The position numbers were made by a program, and so were the translations under genes. Source: Lepeophtheirus salmonis (lineage: Eukaryota > Arthropoda > Copepoda > Siphonostomatoida > Caligidae). Taken from it: a stretch of DNA of 64,000 bases. The stretch spans positions 25,327,896-25,391,895 of the forward strand of contig NC_052144.2 in the NCBI RefSeq assembly GCF_016086655.4, read 5' to 3'. The notes under the pieces were generated by a model, which saw only the letters and a program-made list of their open reading frames with translations, ran no database searches and was not told where the DNA came from. Below are positions 35,828-47,129 of this stretch, in pieces (positions within the stretch are counted from its first letter, which is position 1; each line of letters starts with the position of its first letter).

Positions 35828-36535
35828 CTATTATGTCACAAATAAATTGACAAAAATCTAGCAAATGAATAAAATACTAATGTCAAAACTCCAATTGAAC
35901 TACAAAATGGGAATTTTGTTCTAATATAACCAAATGTAGAGGAAATATATTTATATTATCATACACCATAAAATATAGAAGTGTTGAATTTTAACCACAA
36001 ATAATTAGATCCTCGAAATTTAAATTTTTGTTTCCCAAAAACTATACCATAAATCGATTCGAAATTTTACAAATTTTTTTAAAAATGCGTGATGATTACA
36101 TAACAATCTCTTTTGCTATCCATGGTTGAAGTACTAAAAAAGTGTTTCGACTTAACCGTTAAGTGTCCGACAATTTCAAACGTCCGATGATGCATAACTG
36201 ACCCTGATATATATTTTTTAAATTCCTAAATATGTAATTTTTTTTTCTTCTTAATAATCTTCTTTAAAATCAAAAAAATGATTTGGTAGGGGACTAATTT
36301 TCATTCTATATTTACGTCCATTTGAGCATTTTCACTGACGTCCAAAATTGCGCATAATTGACAAATTACCAGGAAATATTCATGTAACTTCATCATATTG
36401 CTTTAAAAATATAAAAACTTAACACATGAACAAATTACAATTGATGCCAAAGAGAAATAGTGATATTGGATTTAAATTTTAAAAATAGACACTGATTATC
36501 TCAATTAAATGGATAAACTTTAACATTTAATTTTT
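35828..36535. other. Unassigned AT-rich interval
   Basis: Contains two similar phrases, TCCGATGATGCATAACTGAC (36184) and GTCCAAAATTGCGCATAATTGAC (about 36340), suggesting an old duplication. No gene is seen. Confidence 0.4.
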
Positions 36536-36539
36536 GTCA

Positions 36540-36890
36540 AGGATCAATTAGGAACGAGAAAAGTAGGATCATTAGAGAAAAAAATATTTTTCTTACTAAT
36601 ATAATCATTCATTACATTATGTTAATTATAATCGTATAATGATGTAATAACATATTTTAACACATATTTTTTTAATCTGATATATAATAAAGCTAGACGT
36701 TTATATATATATTTGTAAGAGTAAAGTTTTAAGTACAATTTAGTCTGTACCATTTTGACATCAGAATATATGCGAATAATTTACCATTTTCCTTAATTTG
36801 AGTGAAAAAAGGGTTTTTATTCTTATATATATATATTTTTTTTTTTTTTTGCCTCTTTCAAGATGGCCGATATCAACAATACTTAAGTCC
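36540..36890 (+). repeat. Dispersed repeat F, copy 1
   Basis: GGAACGAGAAAAGTAGGATC, ATAATGATGTAATAACATAT and CAAGATGGCCGATATCAACAA align in order with 62080-62425 (GGACGAGAAAAGTAGGAT... CAAGATGGCGGATATCAACA). Non-coding. Confidence 0.6.
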
Positions 36891-38280
36891 CATGAAAAAC
36901 CTCTACTCATACTTTAATTATAATTATTATCCTCTGATGGAATGAGATAAGCAAAATAATACTTTATTTCCACAATTTGTATTTCAATTAGTTCTTCATT
37001 ATTTGTACCCCTGAATACCGAAATACAAGCAGTAAATTGGCAATGATTTGCATAAAAAATGAGGAGGAAAATCCTTCCTAAAACTAATTAGTGATTATTC
37101 TTTAAGTTATTTTATAAATATTAAGAGGTAAAGTTGAAGAAGGACATATTTGAATAGGGGATTTAATTGATGCAATCTACAAGAATCATAATTAATAATA
37201 GATCTCAAACATAGGTAGATTACTTGTTTGTTGTATTCAAAAATTAAGAATGGGAACTAACGATTGATTTACATTATACATTTACTTGAATAATAAATAC
37301 CAGTCAAACCAGTATTAAGCAATCACTTGAAAAAATACTCAAGTAATGAACGCTTAGAGCCTCTTAAAACAAGTTTTCGATTTTATAATAATTATTAAAC
37401 TTTGAAAATAAATATGGGCACTTAGTGCAGTGATATGTTTAAACAAGTAGCCATTAGAACGGGTTTAACTGCATCTACTAAAGACATGGCCACGAGGTGT
37501 ATTCTGCGTTATAGTAAAAATAAGGATTTATACTTTTGATGTTAATTTTTGTATCCTTCATCTTATATTTGGGGGATGGGGAATCCCGATGACGTCATAA
37601 TATAGTAATACCAATAGGAATAACCGTTTTCTTGTCTACTGCCTAATCCGACCTTATTATATAGAACTTTTAGTAAACGTTTTTTAATTTCTTTTTTTTT
37701 TGTTATTCTTTTTATCTAAATAAAAAAATTGACACTCTTTGACAAAATATGGTAGAACTCCGGAGCTCCACCGTTCATTGTTTAGCAGGGTTTTAAACAT
37801 TTTGATGTCTGTGCATCATAATAATGTGTTCCTTGTTTAAATTTTCTTATATTACTCCCATAATTTCTCTCTTAATATTTTGTATAAAAAGACAAATTTA
37901 AGTTAATAAATTGAGGGTTGAGAATGGATTGATCCGTTTTTAGTTATGTCTTATAGAAAAATTTGTTTAGGAACTGTACTGCATCTCTTCTTGTCGCTCC
38001 TTCCGGAATAAATAAGGGTCGTACTTCAAGGTTCTACTTTACTTGACCAAAACCTTTTTTTTTTTTTACTTTTACTAAATGTTCTTCAGAATTTAATGTA
38101 TTTTTTTGTTATAAATGGATAAATTATTAATATTTAACAGATGTACTATTGTCAAACTTTTAGACAATTTATCATAAAATGTATTACGAAATTTAACAAA
38201 AAAATATATATTCCATTTTTTTTGACACAGACATGGTAAAGCCAAACATCGATATATTTTAAATTTGGGGTCTAATTAAT
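36891..38280. other. Unassigned AT-rich interval
   Basis: No recognisable open frame. Near 37580 and 39045 a TGACGTCAT octamer-like site occurs. Without a promoter context this cannot be called regulatory. Confidence 0.4.
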
Positions 38281-38281
38281 T

Positions 38282-38367
38282 TTACGCTAAACAATTTTAC
38301 ATTAAGACATTTAGCCTTAAACCATTTTTCCTTAAGAGATTTTGCCTCAATGATGTTTCACCTTAAT
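38282..38367 (+). repeat. Degenerate ~17-bp tandem repeat (CCTTAA..ATTTnGC)
   Basis: Successive units read ACGCTAAACAATTTT, ACATTAAGACATTTAG, CCTTAAACCATTTTTC, CTTAAGAGATTTTGC, CTCAATGATGTTTCA and CCTTAATAT. The regular 15-17-base spacing with a conserved TTAA core shows a short tandem array. Confidence 0.6.
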
Positions 38368-38439
38368 ATATATAAATAATTCAGATTCATTCGTTGATTT
38401 TGTTATTTTTGTTAAAATTGATATTCCCTTGGAATTTTT

Positions 38440-38949
38440 TTAATAAGAAAAAGTAATTTGAATTGCTATAAAATACATTAAATGGTTGTTTTCTCTTGGA
38501 AAATTGATGAAATCACCCCCAAAATTTGAATGCATACACCAACAAAATCTCACTCCGTAATGAATTCGAAACATAAATAAAATAGTTAATAAAATTAGTA
38601 TAATAAGAGAAACAAAAAAGGTAAACACGGTAACGATTCGAATAGAAGAATTCCTAATCCCTTTTCCATTAGTAATTATCATTAGACATGACGGATTATT
38701 CATCCTAGAAAATACTGATGGATTGACGAACAAGCATAAGATGAGGCAAGAGCATAACTCCATCAATATTTTAATAGAAAAAAAATATTTAATGTATTTT
38801 ATAGTAATAAATATTTCATATTTTGGTTTACAAAATTCAAAGGGAGCATCAATTTGAACCAAAAATAAACAATAACGACGTAAAAACCTCATTAATTTAA
38901 ATATCAAGGCAACATTTCCAGAGGCTAATAGTTTATAATAAAAGTTGGT
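38440..38949 (-). CDS. Longest open frame in window: possible membrane protein exon
   Basis: The minus strand is open for 170 codons between stops. The first ATG lies at 38892, giving a 150-residue product starting MRFLRRYCLFLV and ending AIQITFSY. Two hydrophobic segments are visible: around residues 40-60 (ILMELCSCLILCLFV) and 88-112 (RIVTVFTFFVSLIILILL and on). Between them is a polar loop, and after them a Cys/His/Asn-rich tail. No family is recognised. With this base composition a stop is expected about every 13 codons, so a run this long should occur far less than once per window by chance. The sequence overlaps none of the repeat families here. It could be an exon of a receptor-like gene, a small two-pass membrane protein, or a relic. 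No convincing splice or poly(A) signal was identified, and the start context is weak. Confidence 0.35.
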   Translation of the reverse strand, partial: TNFYYKLLASGNVALIFKLMRFLRRYCLFLVQIDAPFEFCKPKYEIFITIKYIKYFFSIKILMELCSCLILCLFVNPSVFSRMNNPSCLMIITNGKGIRNSSIRIVTVFTFFVSLIILILLTILFMFRIHYGVRFCWCMHSNFGGDFINFPRENNHLMYFIAIQITFSY

Positions 38950-39460
38950 TTAAATGTATTTATCTCCCGAATTAATATTAAGTTTAATGTATTCCATGTC
39001 AATATTCGGCATGATTCCATTTAAAATATACTTCTTCCCAGTGACGTCATCATAATATTGTTATATTTCCTACTGACTAGACCTTGGTTGACGTGCATTT
39101 TTTTAAGACTAGTTAAATATTAACCTAATTTGGAATGAATAAAAGTTTCTTACTAATACTTTTGGTTCTTCCACCAAAAAAAAATATGGTGTCATTTGTT
39201 TTAATGATATGCACCAGGGAGAAATGTAATATGAGATAAAGTTAATTGCTCAATGTTGTAGACAAAACAAATATGACACCCCCATAACTTCCCTTCACTC
39301 AATTACCTAAAGTAATTGTTTTTTTGGAACATAAAAAGTGTTACAATAATTCCCTTGATTAATATACAGACAATATATTTAGACTCAACGTTATGACGCC
39401 TTAATCAACAAAGCATTTTATACAGTCTTGGATATTTAACGGAAAATTAATGGCGTTTCA
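38950..39460. other. Unassigned AT-rich interval
   Basis: AT-rich with no open frame or terminal repeat recognised. Confidence 0.4.
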
Positions 39461-39461
39461 G

Positions 39462-39932
39462 GAGCGTCCACTGGGGTTGGGCTGGAGGGCGTGAATCCCC
39501 CTGCTCAAATTGAGTTTTTTTTACTAGTATTATTTTTTTTGGTCAGGAAGAAAAAATTCACGCGTAGACAGGTAAAATGAAATGCTTGAAATTTTTTTCA
39601 TAAAATTTGATATTTCGTAAATACCTATAAACTTTTGAATTTTTTTTCAAAAAAAATTCAATATTTTAAATTTCAGTCTTGAAGTTTTTTTGAAAAAGTT
39701 TATCTTTGAAATTTCAGTAATGAAGTTTTTTCCAAAAAATTTAATATTTGAAATTTTTGTACAAAAATTTAATTTTTCCTTTTTTTGTTTCAAAAAATTT
39801 AATTTTCTGTGAATAACTATAAATTTTTGATTTTTTTTTCTGAAAAAAATGCAATATTCGGAATTGAAATTGTTTGTGAATAACTATGGATTTTTCGAAT
39901 TTTTTAAAAAAATATCCAAAGACAAGCCCCTC

Positions 39933-39935
<3 letters not shown>
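39462..39935 (+). repeat. Family I repeat: G-rich module plus AAATTT units
   Basis: Starts GGAGCGTCCACTGGGGTTGG, then many ~30-35-bp units of AAAAAATTCAATATTTnAA / TTTTTTGAAAAAGTTT type to about 39930, ending near a CCCCTC module and an A-run with (TA)n. The order matches 50644-51165. Confidence 0.6.
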
Positions 39936-39966
<31 letters not shown>

Positions 39967-40774
39967 TCTCCTGCGTTCGTGCTAGCTGTTCATTTTGGAA
40001 TAGTATTGTCACGATATTTTGATTATTTTCTCTATATTTTTTTTTGCTAAAAATTGGAAAAAATTATGAGAAAAATGTAATATACGGTGGCATCCTCATG
40101 ATTTTTGTTTAAAGTTGTGAGATAATTTAGAAATTTCAAAACTTTTAATAAAAATACTATTTACATTATTGCTATTTATAAAATACATTTTTGAGAGGTG
40201 TTTAATTCAGAAATTCAGGGAATCCATAATCTGGGCATTCAATATTGTTGTAAGGATACTACAAATACTAGCTCAACTATCAATTTAGCCAAGCATTTTT
40301 TTAAATATTAAAACACTGTAGTATCGTATTGGTACATCAAACAACACAATTTTGGAAAGGCCTGAGCGCTTGAATGGGGCAAAATTGAACATAAATCATC
40401 CTTTTTCATTGACATGTTTTACCCTAGGACCAAACTAAAATCAAGTGGCGATACAAACACCGCATGATCAATCTTTTTCCAAACATAATTGTCTACAATT
40501 AATTAAAAATTTCTCTATAACTAAGTACACAGCCTCCATGAATTTACCCCAAGTGAATTTCCGTAAACAAAATGCATTCGTCAGGAGGATCAATAATTCA
40601 GTGACGTCAATCGTGGTATCTCAAAAGTAATATCCAATAGAGAAAAAAAAAGTTAAGTCGAATTAATCAAGATTACATATTGTTATATGTAGGAAAGAGC
40701 CTATCACTATAGTTGAAAATAATTTAACCTGCCAGTATGCTAAAAAAAGAAACTGAATATTATCGTGGGCATAC
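39936..40774. other. Unassigned AT-rich interval
   Basis: A 61-codon frame at 40445-40630 is of chance length. No element was identified. Confidence 0.4.
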
Positions 40775-41040
40775 TGAGCAGCATAGGTCACATGGTGTTG
40801 TTCTATTTAATTCGCTGCAAAGGAAATAAACACAAATCAGACTCCGTATTTAGCAATGATATAGACAGCAATTACTCAAATGTCGATCCTCAATTCTACT
40901 CCGGGTCCGACAAAGACCTCAGTGACTTCAATTTTCAGTTGTACTTTTCGTATTAATTAAAGATTCTCTCTTCAAGAATAAATATAACAGTTGTGGAAAT
41001 AAAAAACATCTATTCAGGTAGTAACTACAAAAAGACTCTT
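40775..41040 (+). repeat. Dispersed repeat A copy
   Basis: CAGCATAGGTCACATGGTG, GCAAAGGAAATAAACACA, TCAAATGTCGATCCTCAATT, CTACTCCGGGTCCGACAAAG, then TTCTCTCTTCAAGAATAAA and TATTCAGGTAGTAACTAC. A nearly complete series of family A blocks. Confidence 0.65.
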
Positions 41041-41142
41041 CCATTATGTTTACTTAAAAATATATATTGAACTTATATTTTTGTTTTTTTGAAAAATATA
41101 TGGAATTTTTGTCTTTCTTTCTTTTATATTGTATTTTATTTA

Positions 41143-42027
41143 ATAGGTTGGGGAAAAAGTAATTTTGTTTTTCCCTCCCTTTTTTTAACTTATTATATCT
41201 TGTTCATTATTGGCCACATCGGATCAGACGATAAGGCCTTTGTAAGTTATGAGTGTATAGTAAAAACGCTTTTGTACAGTATTGCGCTTGCCCGGTTCAA
41301 TCGTGAATATTCGTGCGTCGAGTATGGAGGTCTCAAATGAAGAAATTCGCCATATTTTAAATTTTTATTACATAAAAGGGAAAAACGCCTCGAAAGCGAC
41401 AAAGAAAACTTGAGATGTATACGGAGCCAATACTTTTTGGTTCGTGTTACACAAAACAGGTTCCAAAGATTTCCTTCTTGTGTAGTGTAAGTGCCTGCCT
41501 ATCTTCTAAAATTTTGTTAAAATCACGGAAAATATCTTCCTGTTAGCAGTCATAGCATCGCCCAGGAGCTGAACATCGATTATAAAACCATTTTGAAACA
41601 TTTGCAGAGGGCTGGATACAAAAAGAAACTCCAATAGGAGATGAATTTAATTTCATAGAGACAATGCCAGGCGGCAAATACTTTGATGATGCGCCAGAAG
41701 CTCTGGGAGCTTGTATGGAAATTCTTATGCATTCATCCAACAATCCAGATCGGGCAGCAAGTGACTACCACCTGTGCCTTTCTATGGCCAACGCGCTCTG
41801 GGGTACAAATTTGGTCACAATAGAGGTATGTGAAGATTGGGTGTGCTTTTTTTTTTCAAATAGGGACCAGGGTTTCTACAAAAAGGGCATTATAAATTTG
41901 GATTCTCGTTGACAACAAGTTATTGAACAGAATGGGGCATACTTGTCTTGGATTAAATGATTGTAACACTTCTTATAAAGGATAGAAATAAAGCAAAAAA
42001 TAAGAAATTAATTTTCCCACAGCTTAT
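41143..42027 (+). pseudogene. Mariner (TAGGTTGGGAAAAAG type), internally deleted full-length shell
   Basis: The left end TAGGTTGGGGAAAAAGTAAT and right end AAATTAATTTTCCCACAGC are inverted. The coding relic begins at 41324 with MEVSNEEIRHILNFYY and KGKNASKATKKT, then stops. The second DNA-binding domain survives as IDYKTILKHLQRAGYKKKL (about 41572-41633). The sequence then jumps to the ELGWKFL.HP region and a decayed SDYHL..LSMANALGGT-like stretch, ending NRDQGFYKKGI and QVIEQNGAYL. The missing middle (about 41640-41660) contained the first two catalytic aspartates. At ~885 bp against the usual ~1.25-1.3 kb it is a deletion derivative, and it is also frameshifted. Confidence 0.85.
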
Positions 42028-42649
42028 ATAAGTCTATTTTTAAATTGCATCATTTATCCTTTTTAAACCAGACATTTCATGAATTGATAAAAAAAGTCTC
42101 TGACAGGATGTAAAAAACTTGATCCAAAACCCAAAATTTTGACTTCTCATCCTAAGTGTGAAATACAGTTTAAATCAGACGTAAGAGTCGCGGCAGAGAA
42201 CAATCTTTGCTAAAGGATATCATCATAGATATCACCCAGTGGCATCATCATCAATCAATCTCAACCATCAACGATTCAATATGGTGTATGTATTTGTTTT
42301 TATAAGAATGGTCATCTTTCCCCACCAAAGTGATCAACTAACCCCAGTCTTGGGGATAGATAATTTTACATCAGTAAGGAGTTATTATACGGGTATAGTG
42401 CGAAAAAGTTTAAGTTTTAATGCATTTGTGATTTTTTTTTTTTTTGTAAAAAAACAAAAATCACTATGAACGCGCTTGCAAAAAACCTGCCCAACCATAA
42501 TATTAAGAAATCCAGAGTAGGAATTGCCACATATTTATTTATGGAGAGTTGAAAGGTCATTAATGAACTCTTGACCTTTTGAAAGTTAATTTAAAATGAT
42601 TGAATGTAATGCATTTTATAATTTCTTAAGGACACCTACAAATATATAA
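42028..42649. other. Unassigned interval
   Basis: 42170-42370 is less AT-rich and unique-looking; a 76-codon frame at 42239-42469 is of chance length. Not assigned. Confidence 0.35.
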
Positions 42650-43003
42650 TGTGTGTACATTTACAATTGCTATAAGCATATCGTACAAGTTGTATTTTTT
42701 CGTCTTAAAATGCATTATTTAATTACATCATTGGTCACTCTAATAAGTAACTATAATTGATGGAATCATTTCATTTTACTGAATTAAAATTATAATGTTA
42801 TTATGTATTTATGAGTGATATATATACCTGCCAGCATTGTATCTTTATAATGTGCCACAGAATACTTATATTTTAGTATTTTTGATTAAAATAGCCCAAA
42901 ATGACAACATTACTATATAAATCACTATATAATGTTCAACTATATATATATATAATTTAATTATACAAGTTACAACTTGTACAAAATCCATCTTGTACAT
43001 AAC
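42650..43003 (-). mobile_element. Element G, copy 3 (inverted)
   Basis: GTGTACATTTACAATTGCTA, then AAGCATATCGTACAAGTTG on the left and TACAAGTTACAACTTGTACA on the right are the inverted ends. The interior GAGTGATATATATACCTGC is the reverse complement of the interior of the 11.0- and 32.5-kb copies, which sets the orientation. Confidence 0.65.
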
Positions 43004-43655
43004 ATATATACAAAGTTACATAAGTATATTGAACTCCCATAACCTGAGACTTTATTAAGATTCGATCGTTGTAGGCTGATGATTGATGAGTACACATTTT
43101 GCAAAGTAGTTGAGAGATAATCGATAAATCTAATTAGTGAAAAGCAATATTTTGAGAGTTTGCACTTAATAGAATCCATTAGATCTAATGATCTCATCCA
43201 TCAATCCCTACTTAAAATAAGGTCAAAGAGAGGGATGTTTTTACGAATAAGTTGATGGAAATGACAAATACATAATACTCCATGTTGATGATTAAAAGAA
43301 ATGTTTGTCTTGCACTAACGTCTACAGAGCTTCATAAGTGATACAAAAGTATATATCTAATAAGAAAGAACTATTTGCTTTATATTCACAGGAAAACTTA
43401 CTTAAGATTTTCAATTCCTCATATTTCTTATCTGCAAGAGTGCCGAAAAGATTAACAGATAAGTTTTCTTCTCTTCCTCCTACTCAAACAGTCATAAATA
43501 TAATCAGCATGTTGTACCTATGTATTTATTTGAATGAATGTACCTCTCTAACACGGTATTACTTCACTAACAGTGATGCTTATCGGCAGCATTTTGGGCA
43601 TATAAAAAAAAAAGAATATACTATTTATTTCCTACTTTTCCTGCTCTCTATTCAA
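43004..43655. other. Unassigned interval
   Basis: Frames of 75 (minus, 42970-43197) and 107 codons (plus, 43338-43661) are at or near chance length and unrecognised. Confidence 0.35.
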
Positions 43656-43659
43656 AGTT

Positions 43660-43870
43660 GATTATAGCTGATATCATGATACGTCACGACAGCTAAGCTG
43701 CTCTCCTCTAAAGCGTTCTTCAAATTGCCAAGGTTACCTTGTTGATTTTCACTTTCTTTTTAAAAACATACCCAAATTAAACACAATTCTCGTCACTATT
43801 AATTGGTCATCTACAAGGACTAAGAGAGCAAGAGGGAACGCGGAAAAGGAAATAAACAAGGGTATGTTAA
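43660..43870 (-). repeat. Dispersed repeat A, inverted copy
   Basis: Plus-strand blocks GATTATAGCTGATATCATGA, CAGCTAAGCTGCTCTC, GCGTTCTTCAAATTGCCAAG and ACAATTCTCGTCACTA are in the same order as in 6950-7195 and 58380-58490. A GGAAATAAACAAGG block on the plus strand at 43849 has the opposite orientation, suggesting a local rearrangement. Confidence 0.6.
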
Positions 43871-44720
43871 ATTAGACATTTAATTATATGGTATGAAAAT
43901 ACAGCAGTTTAGTTTGGTTAGCCTGTTTTCTTAGAATTTTGTAATCTGAAGAATGAATTTAAAATTAAATTAAATTTGAAATAAGGGTAATTGACAAAGC
44001 TAAGGGAGGGGCATCTGGCCTAAAACCAATTCTATCCTCGTTGGGAAGGAAGTAAGGTTAATTTAAAACCATATAGATTCGATTAACGTGAAATGATAGC
44101 ATGAATGACATCATGGGGAACATAGGACGCTAATTTTGATTGAACTTTTCTTCTATAAAAAAACGTTATTAAATGATATATAAAACCTTTTTTTTAAAGC
44201 CCATAAGAAGGTTTAATTTAAAAAATCAGTTTAAAATAAAATAAAACCATTATTTTTAGGGCTAGGGGGGTGTTGGATAACAAAAATCTATCACAGATTG
44301 TTCTACCCCAGAGTCGGAAATCTTTGTTACATCTTTTGTGAATCATACTTTATACTTTAACTTCACTTACCAGGTATGTAAATCCTTAATTTATCGTATA
44401 ATTCATGTATATTTTTTTGGATTGGTACTTCGTAAGTTTCTGAGTTATTAAAAAACACAGAAATGAAAAATGATCCAAGTTTCGAATATATTAATTATTG
44501 GTTTCTGTTTACTTTGATAAAAATACTGTTTGTCATTGATATATGTATTCAACTCTGAAGATACCTATAGAATAGAATCGATTCTAAACAATGATCTTTC
44601 TTTAATCCATCAATCTATTAATAGAAACCTAAATATAGTTAATTTTAAATTTAACTTATAAATTGGTCATGATTCATATTAACATAATTATAATACACGG
44701 GTTTATTTTATTAACATAGA
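43871..44720. other. Unassigned AT-rich interval
   Basis: No gene. 44250-44270 has a short G-run (GGGCTAGGGGGGTG). Confidence 0.4.
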
Positions 44721-44721
44721 A

Positions 44722-44848
44722 ATGCAACATGTATTTTGTTGTCAATTGTATAAAATACTACTTCTTCTTCACTTATCAGAGTCTTAATTCTATTGATTGG
44801 TTGAATTAAATTCGGTTTTGTTAAACAATAAGCTAATTCCATAGTTAG
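44722..44848 (+). repeat. Dispersed repeat J, copy 2
   Basis: TGTATTTTGTTGTCAATTGT, TTCTATTGATTGGTTGAATT and GTTAAACAATAAGCTAATTC align with 5305-5436. It ends about 20 bp before the mariner M1 copy at 44869. Confidence 0.55.
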
Positions 44849-44868
44849 AAAAATTTACTACATACTGA

Positions 44869-45716
44869 GCAGTCCATTACAATCCGAACACATTGAATTT
44901 TACACTTCAACAAGATATAATTTATCAATTAACGATAGAATTTCAACAAAGTCAATACTATAAATAGATGTGTACTGAGCTCTCTTAATCATTAATGTAG
45001 ACACCTTTAGTGGCAAGAGTAGCTTCCAGGCGGTGGTAGAAGACCTAGCACCCTCTGCTGATGTATTTCTCTGTCATAGCGTCCCAGTACTAGCTGACAG
45101 TTGTTTTGAGGGTCTCGGTGTTTGGATGACGGACACTACAGACCTTCATCAGCGGCTGGGATTAGTCCTATAGGATCTCCAAAAGTGTCAAAAAAAAAAA
45201 AAGAAAAAAAGAGTTCAAAAGAGCTGAAAAGAGTCTTGCAAAAGAGGAGATGGTTTTTTTTTTTTCAATACTGGTGTCAAATGTGGTCTCTCTACCCTCA
45301 CAAAGATCTTTCCATCCACTTTTCTGATAGCTCTTTGGGGAGTTTGGTGTGAAACCCTGAGATCTCTTGTATGGACCTCATGGAATTCAGGGGTTGGTTT
45401 GAGTTAGCCATTTTCTTTAACTCCTCCGAGTCCAGTTTGGACTTTTTTACAAAGCCCTTCTTGCTCTCCAACGTTTCGGACTTGCTGACGACGTAGACGG
45501 TGGTCTTGAAGACGACCGACTGCTTGGAGTGTGCGAATGAAAATTCATCGATTACGTTCAAGTGTCATTTTCTTGACATGTACGTTAACTGGAGAGCTCA
45601 GATTATTTTTTTTGTAAATAATTGTTTATGCTTTAATAAATCGAAATATGAATTAATCCCTCAACATTAATTTCATTATGGATTTAGTAAGTGTTCAGAT
45701 TTTAATGGGTAACTAG
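44869..45716 (-). pseudogene. Mariner M1 deletion derivative, copy 2
   Basis: The ends are inverted: CAGTCCATTACAATCCGAAC on the left, and GTTCAGATTTTAATGGGTAA on the right. The minus-strand relic starts at 45561 with MNVIDEFSFAHSKQ, a DNA-binding region containing TTVYVVSKSETLESK and LDSEELKKMANSNQPLNSM. It then reaches DTSIEKK and the deletion junction (AGAGTTCAAAAGAGC on the plus strand), and resumes only in the C-terminal part, where one frame ends VFYHRLEATLATKGVYIND. The whole catalytic core is absent. It is the best-bounded of the four M1 copies (~850 bp). Confidence 0.85.
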
Positions 45717-46415
45717 GTAGGTTTTATCTACCCATTTCTAGGGATTTTTTTCGGTTTTTCACTAGCAAGAATTTACTGTAAAATTACTAATTGAATATTT
45801 ACTTAAAATAAAATTTTTAAAGATATATGCTATAGTACAAATGATGCGTATTGATAAAAAAATTATCACTACGTAGAAAGCACCAATAAAAGACCTAGGG
45901 TAAGAAGCTTTTTCATTATATGTTCACCCTTTAACGTTGCAAACATTTTAATTTTAATCAATTTTGGAGGGGTTAGACTATGTAGATATAAAATAACTTA
46001 TTCAAATTTCACAGTTTATATATATAGTATTTATTCCCTCATCCCAGAACTTTTCAGGATCCACAGATCCCGTACAGGAAAATTTCCTGTGTAATAAGAA
46101 ACCTTACTAACTACCAGCTGATTCTCAAGGTTGAGAGATGCAATAAAGGTAACAACACACTATCACAGAGGTGAAAAAACTACAGCCCGGCTTTTATTTA
46201 TTTTTCATATTCACCGTTCATTAATATGTTAATACATAAAACCGAAGCTAATATTTAAAGTCAGATACCTGAATAAGCATTATAGTTTAAATTTTGCTTT
46301 CGAGGTTAAACTTACATCACAATGAAAGGTTTTGTGCATTTAAAATTAAAATCTGAATAAAAATACGAAAGTCAATTAGTTTGTACAAATAGAATAAAAT
46401 TCATATCACAATGTA
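45717..46415. other. Unassigned AT-rich interval
   Basis: No open frames above chance. 46040-46110 (CAGAACTTTTCAGGATCC) is unique-looking. Confidence 0.4.
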
Positions 46416-46418
46416 AAA

Positions 46419-46676
46419 TTAAAATTTCAGCGACACATTAAAAAAATAACCTACCAATCTAAAACATAAAACCAAATAAATGGGTTTATTAATTTTTTTA
46501 GATATTTTCCATATAACCTTATTGTATTGCAAAGAGAGAGTTAGGAAGTTTTTTATCTCCCTCTCGGCCATCGTCCAATAATCTTTTTTATCCAGGGATA
46601 AAGCTGTATATCTTGCTGTAGCTGCCAGTAAAATAATCCTCAATTCGTAGGGTTGTAGCTGTTCGTACGATGTCAT
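46419..46676 (-). CDS. Possible first exon of an unknown gene (85-codon open frame)
   Basis: Minus-strand frame from ATG at 46676 starts MTSYEQLQPYELRIILLAAT and continues through DKKDYWTMAEREIKNFLTLS. Codons up to about 46518 use mixed third positions and a balanced residue set; after that the product turns into K/I/F-rich sequence typical of non-coding frames here. At the turning point the minus strand reads AAG|GTTATA, an acceptable splice donor, so an exon 46676-46518 (53 codons) is conceivable. No homologue is recognised, and 85 codons is within chance range, so this is only a candidate. Confidence 0.25.
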   Translation of the reverse strand: MTSYEQLQPYELRIILLAATARYTALSLDKKDYWTMAEREIKNFLTLSLQYNKVIWKISKKINKPIYLVLCFRLVGYFFNVSLKF

Positions 46677-47129
46677 CTTAAGTGTAATAAGAGAATTTGC
46701 ATTAAGAATGGCGAATTATATTTCTTTAGCATCTGAGGTTGTCCTGCGCCTATTAGTATAAAAAGGATAATACTCACCAAGCATTCGATATGCATTTTGA
46801 GAGGTCTTTCAAATTATACGTGATAAAAAGCTATACAATAATGAATAATGGCATTCCCCAAACGCATTATTTTTAGTGCAGCTCTCAAAATCATGTAGCA
46901 AATCATGCTATAAACTATTAAAACTGAATAAAGTCCACTGATATTGATTATAATTTGTAAAGATCAAGGAAATTTGTTCTATTATTATAGTTAAGCAACG
47001 TAGATTTGCGATTCTTCTGATAAAATGTACAATTCCTAAAAGAAAAAAGAGGAAAATCCTGCTAACTGTAGTGAAAAAATTGCAAAATCAAAATAGAAAT
47101 GGTTATGTTTCTCAATTTATAACAAATAT

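Noticed and set aside
37560..39050. TGACGTCAT sites as CRE-type regulatory elements
   Set aside because: Isolated octamer matches without any promoter context; expected occasionally by chance.
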